The notes under the pieces were generated by a model, which saw only the letters and a program-made list of their open reading frames with translations, was not told the origin of the DNA and did no database searches. Shown here in pieces: positions 61,701 through 64,000 of a stretch of 64,000 nucleotides of DNA (the stretch's first letter is position 1; each line of letters opens with the position of its first letter). The position numbers and the translations under genes are program-made. This DNA is from Turbatrix aceti (Eukaryota; Nematoda; Chromadorea; Rhabditida; Panagrolaimidae). The stretch lies in assembly GCA_963969345.1 (NCBI GenBank), contig OZ017770.1:1621246-1685245 (forward strand), given 5' to 3'.

Positions 61701-61843
61701 TCACTACGCAGCCTCCCAGCCGTCAGCTGCCGTCTCTACTCGAACTCAATGTATCCTTCCCGCGCGAGATTCTCGTCCGCCAGAACCGCCGCCGTGATCG
61801 TGGCGAGGGAAACGGTAACGCAAGCTCTGCATCCAATGTCTAG
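58776..61843 (+). CDS. Unrecognised proline-rich protein with alternative 3' ends
   Basis: I do not recognise this gene. Long form: 58776-59099, 59154-59269, 59323-59438, 59485-60177, 61037-61243, 61527-61843; 590 residues, all junctions in frame. An acidic N-terminus (1-75, SDTEDSDTEG) leads to a folded-looking region (about 78-310) rich in aromatic residues, with LEIFLRDNVSSPELL, IPVQQFIQLLNYYHAFQEARR, EDYMRWLVHLQAKHDEQ and FLFRVGHYYLYRQPENWVGP. Then come a poly-Pro stretch (IPPPPPVPPTP), an Ala/Asn-rich helix, and an RS/SPR-rich part (SPRRRQRPYDRSPGRKSP). Exon 4 strongly prefers C at the third codon position, unlike its neighbours, as in highly expressed genes. Reading through the 60178 donor gives a second end of 46 residues ending ESDA at 60318. 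No TM or signal peptide, so probably nuclear or cytosolic. Confidence 0.72.
60178..60318 (+). CDS. Alternative C-terminus of the Pro-rich protein (intron-retained form)
   Basis: If the donor at 60178 is not used, the frame continues for 46 codons through a hydrophobic piece (FIVVCFLVRMLV) and then SPPRSPPEEPPEDPFQNPPESDA to a stop. The last 20 codons keep the GC-rich codon style of exon 4, which argues that they are translated in some transcripts. Splicing instead to the CCCCGTAG acceptor at 60259 would give another frame (29 residues). Sequence alone cannot say which form dominates. Confidence 0.45.
60642..60721. repeat. Tandem repeat, about 21-nt unit, three copies
   Basis: Units containing 'attcccatagaaatc' at 60642-60662 (one substitution), 60680-60700 and 60701-60721. 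The last two are contiguous and nearly identical; the first is separated by a C-rich insert. It lies within the large intron. Confidence 0.8.
60863..60882. repeat. (ATGG)n microsatellite
   Basis: Four to five tandem ATGG units in the large intron of the Pro-rich protein gene. Confidence 0.8.
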
Positions 61844-64000
61844 AGCGTGCTTTATGTTTTGCATACTTGTTCATCATTTTTCATTTTTCTTACATTTGAC
61901 ACATCGATTCCTCATTGTAAAACGCGACAAATTTCCATAAATGTGATTTCGATTATGGATACGATGCAGTTCACTGCTGTACATACACCTCTACCTGGCC
62001 ACGGATTCATCATACTGTTTGACGCAAAGAACGAAGACAGGGATCAACAAGACTAGAGCCATGTCGTCATCTGTTGTCTTGTTTGCCGATACAACGTGTC
62101 TTCAGAGGTAAGATAGGTGCGTCGGTCGCAAAAGAACTTCCCTGGGGTAACAGATAAGGCTATTATGGTTTGTAACGTGTGTCTCATTTTGATCACAATT
62201 GCCATACGCATCGATGAGTGACCAAACGATGGACGAACAACTAAACTGCGAGCAAAGAACATTGTGTTCGAACAAAGATTTGGTGACCAGTGATATTTTC
62301 ATATTTCTAAGACCTTGAGTTTATTAATTCAGCGCTCAACGTGAAGTGTTAATTTTACCAGATTATTGTACTACGGGGAATTGGATGTAGACACCCTCAC
62401 GCTTCCTTCGAGCATTCCTATCAGTTAAATCTTCTAATCATTGTTCCGTTTCTTTCTTTGCAGATAAAACCGGAATCAAAATACGCCTTACTTTTGATCA
62501 TTGTGAACTTGCGTTGTTAAGCCTTTTTTTGTCTGTGAACATTCAGCGAGCATTGCACATGCGATCGCTCTGTGTAAAAAGGGGCAGGGTTTCAAATTGA
62601 AAAAAAAATCTCGATGAATTGTATAGTTTGAACGCAACAAAATGCACTCGGGGTTTGTGAAAAAACTAACTACTTTTTTTTCTAATCTTTGTTTTCGTTT
62701 TACAAAGGAACAATCCACTAATGATAAGTGTTAAATAGTTTTAGCCTCCTTGGAATTCGGCGCCAGCCGCTTACCTGCGGGGGGGGGAGGTCCACCAACG
62801 GATTTTCAAGACGTCCGCATGTTGACAAGTCTATAAGCATTATCAACAACAAGATTCTATAATACACTCCCCTGAGCCGTGTTCCTTCTGTCTTGACGGC
62901 GCTCTCTTAAATTTTTTCCGGTTATTTTTTCGCCGGTGTACAACGGACCTTGTGCATTGATTTCTGTTACCTACAACGTGCTTAAGAAGCGAATAAGATG
63001 TTAGGAATTTTTATCATGCGGTGGTTTCACTGATGCGTCAACCTTGAACGTCAATCACGAGTATCCGGTGATTTCTGAAATACTCATTAGGCTTTTTTAT
63101 ACAGGTATGCTTGAGCGAAATTCACATATTTTTTATGTTTTACGCAATTTCATTCTTCTTCTGTACTCTGTTACTTCAAAAGTTGCTAAATTTAGCTGTG
63201 ACAGTTTCTTTGTCAAAGGGTACTTTTTTTTCTATCCCCTGACGAGGAATCCAAATTGCAAACAACTCAACTGCGCTATTTTATTTTGTATCATATCGGG
63301 GTAACACCATGTTTCTGCTTTATCATATGTAAATACGATTACTTCTTTCTGATTTTTTTCTTCAACGATAGACCTTGGAATAAAAAGGTTAGTGTGTTCT
63401 TTGGTTTTGACACACCGATGGCAGCATTCTGATTGATATGAATTGTGATAACCAGGCGCTTAGTGCCCTGATTTTTAAGAACTAAGCTTTAAAAACAGAC
63501 TAGAGTAAAGACGTGAACAAATGCACGTTTCATATTTCACAGGTACATCTTAGACTTACTGACAGCAGCGGTGGGTTGTCATTGTTTTATCCTAAATTAT
63601 AATTCACTCTCTAGAACCCTCGTTGTCAGGAAAGAAGTTTTTGTTACTTTAATACACAATCAGTTGGCAAAAAAATAATTTGTCAAAGCTGTTGTTTCAA
63701 TTTTTTGTGGCAAGTATAGTGATGACGCAGCAGAGCGTCAATCAACTGTTTCGCGTCACCAAGCAGGCATAGATCTGCTCAAGACAACTTTTCGCAGAGT
63801 ATATGCAGGTTGAGTTCATTAAACAATTGTTTCTTTACCTATGCTCAGGGTGCATCTGCATGTTTCATGAACGACCCGGTAGGTAGAGTAGAATTTTTTT
63901 AAAGCTAACTACCATTCAGTCTTTGAGCAATAAGCTATAGTTCCGCATGACTTCAGCGCTGCAACACAACCTCATCACACGTCGTTGTTGGGGAGGGGAG
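61844..64000. other. Intergenic region to window end
   Basis: 2.2 kb with no supported gene. It holds the 3' end of the Pro-rich gene, a run of nine G at 62779-62787, and AT-rich sequence. A gene starting beyond the window may have its promoter here. Confidence 0.4.

Overview
The window is a stretch of nematode nuclear chromosome. A three-exon cuticle collagen with the nematode N-terminal cuticle domain and a furin site, an innexin, a paired-domain protein with only the N-terminal half of the domain (npax type), a C6/DUF281-like secreted protein and an astacin protease point to Nematoda. So does the gene style: about 96 introns could be placed, many only 42-60 nt long, and most end in TTTTCAG or TTTTAG. 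Many start codons sit 0-25 nt after a strong 3' splice site with no obvious coding exon upstream, which fits spliced-leader trans-splicing. I cannot name the genus. No phage, plasmid, CRISPR, tRNA or rRNA gene was seen.

Layout, left to right: ceramide synthase (-, cut by the window start); dihydrodiol dehydrogenase (-); nicastrin (+); innexin (-); chromo-barrel/MRG protein (-), head to head with a Rab43/19-like GTPase (+), which is followed closely by EMC3 (+); 10-formyltetrahydrofolate dehydrogenase (+), convergent with the cuticle collagen (-); OATP transporter (+); npax-type paired protein (+); Thr-rich C6-like protein (+); CAF1/CNOT7 deadenylase (+); PAQR receptor (-); astacin (+); metabotropic glutamate receptor (+), convergent with a C2H2 zinc-finger protein (-); an 8.8-kb stretch without recognisable genes; bHLH-PAS factor (+); VPS11 (-); and a proline-rich protein I do not recognise (+).

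The gene models were built by hand. Exons were joined so that the reading frame stays open across every junction, GT-AG borders are kept, and the product matches its family. Most models close with an intact stop and a length close to the family norm. UTRs and promoters are mostly not resolvable by eye.

The genes do not form one pathway. They are housekeeping functions (secretory and endolysosomal traffic, ER membrane insertion, folate and sphingolipid metabolism, mRNA decay, chromatin) mixed with neural and developmental genes (mGluR, bHLH-PAS, npax, zinc finger, innexin). The large gene-free regions lie next to the developmental genes. The most notable observations are: a recurrent non-consensus GTTCG 5' splice site in six genes (seven introns); a Rab with changes in two nearly invariant GTPase motifs; nicastrin with Gly in place of the first Asp of DYIGS; a PAI-only Pax protein ending in an octapeptide/eh1-like motif; and an unrecognised 590-residue protein with GC-rich codon use and an apparent alternative 3' end.
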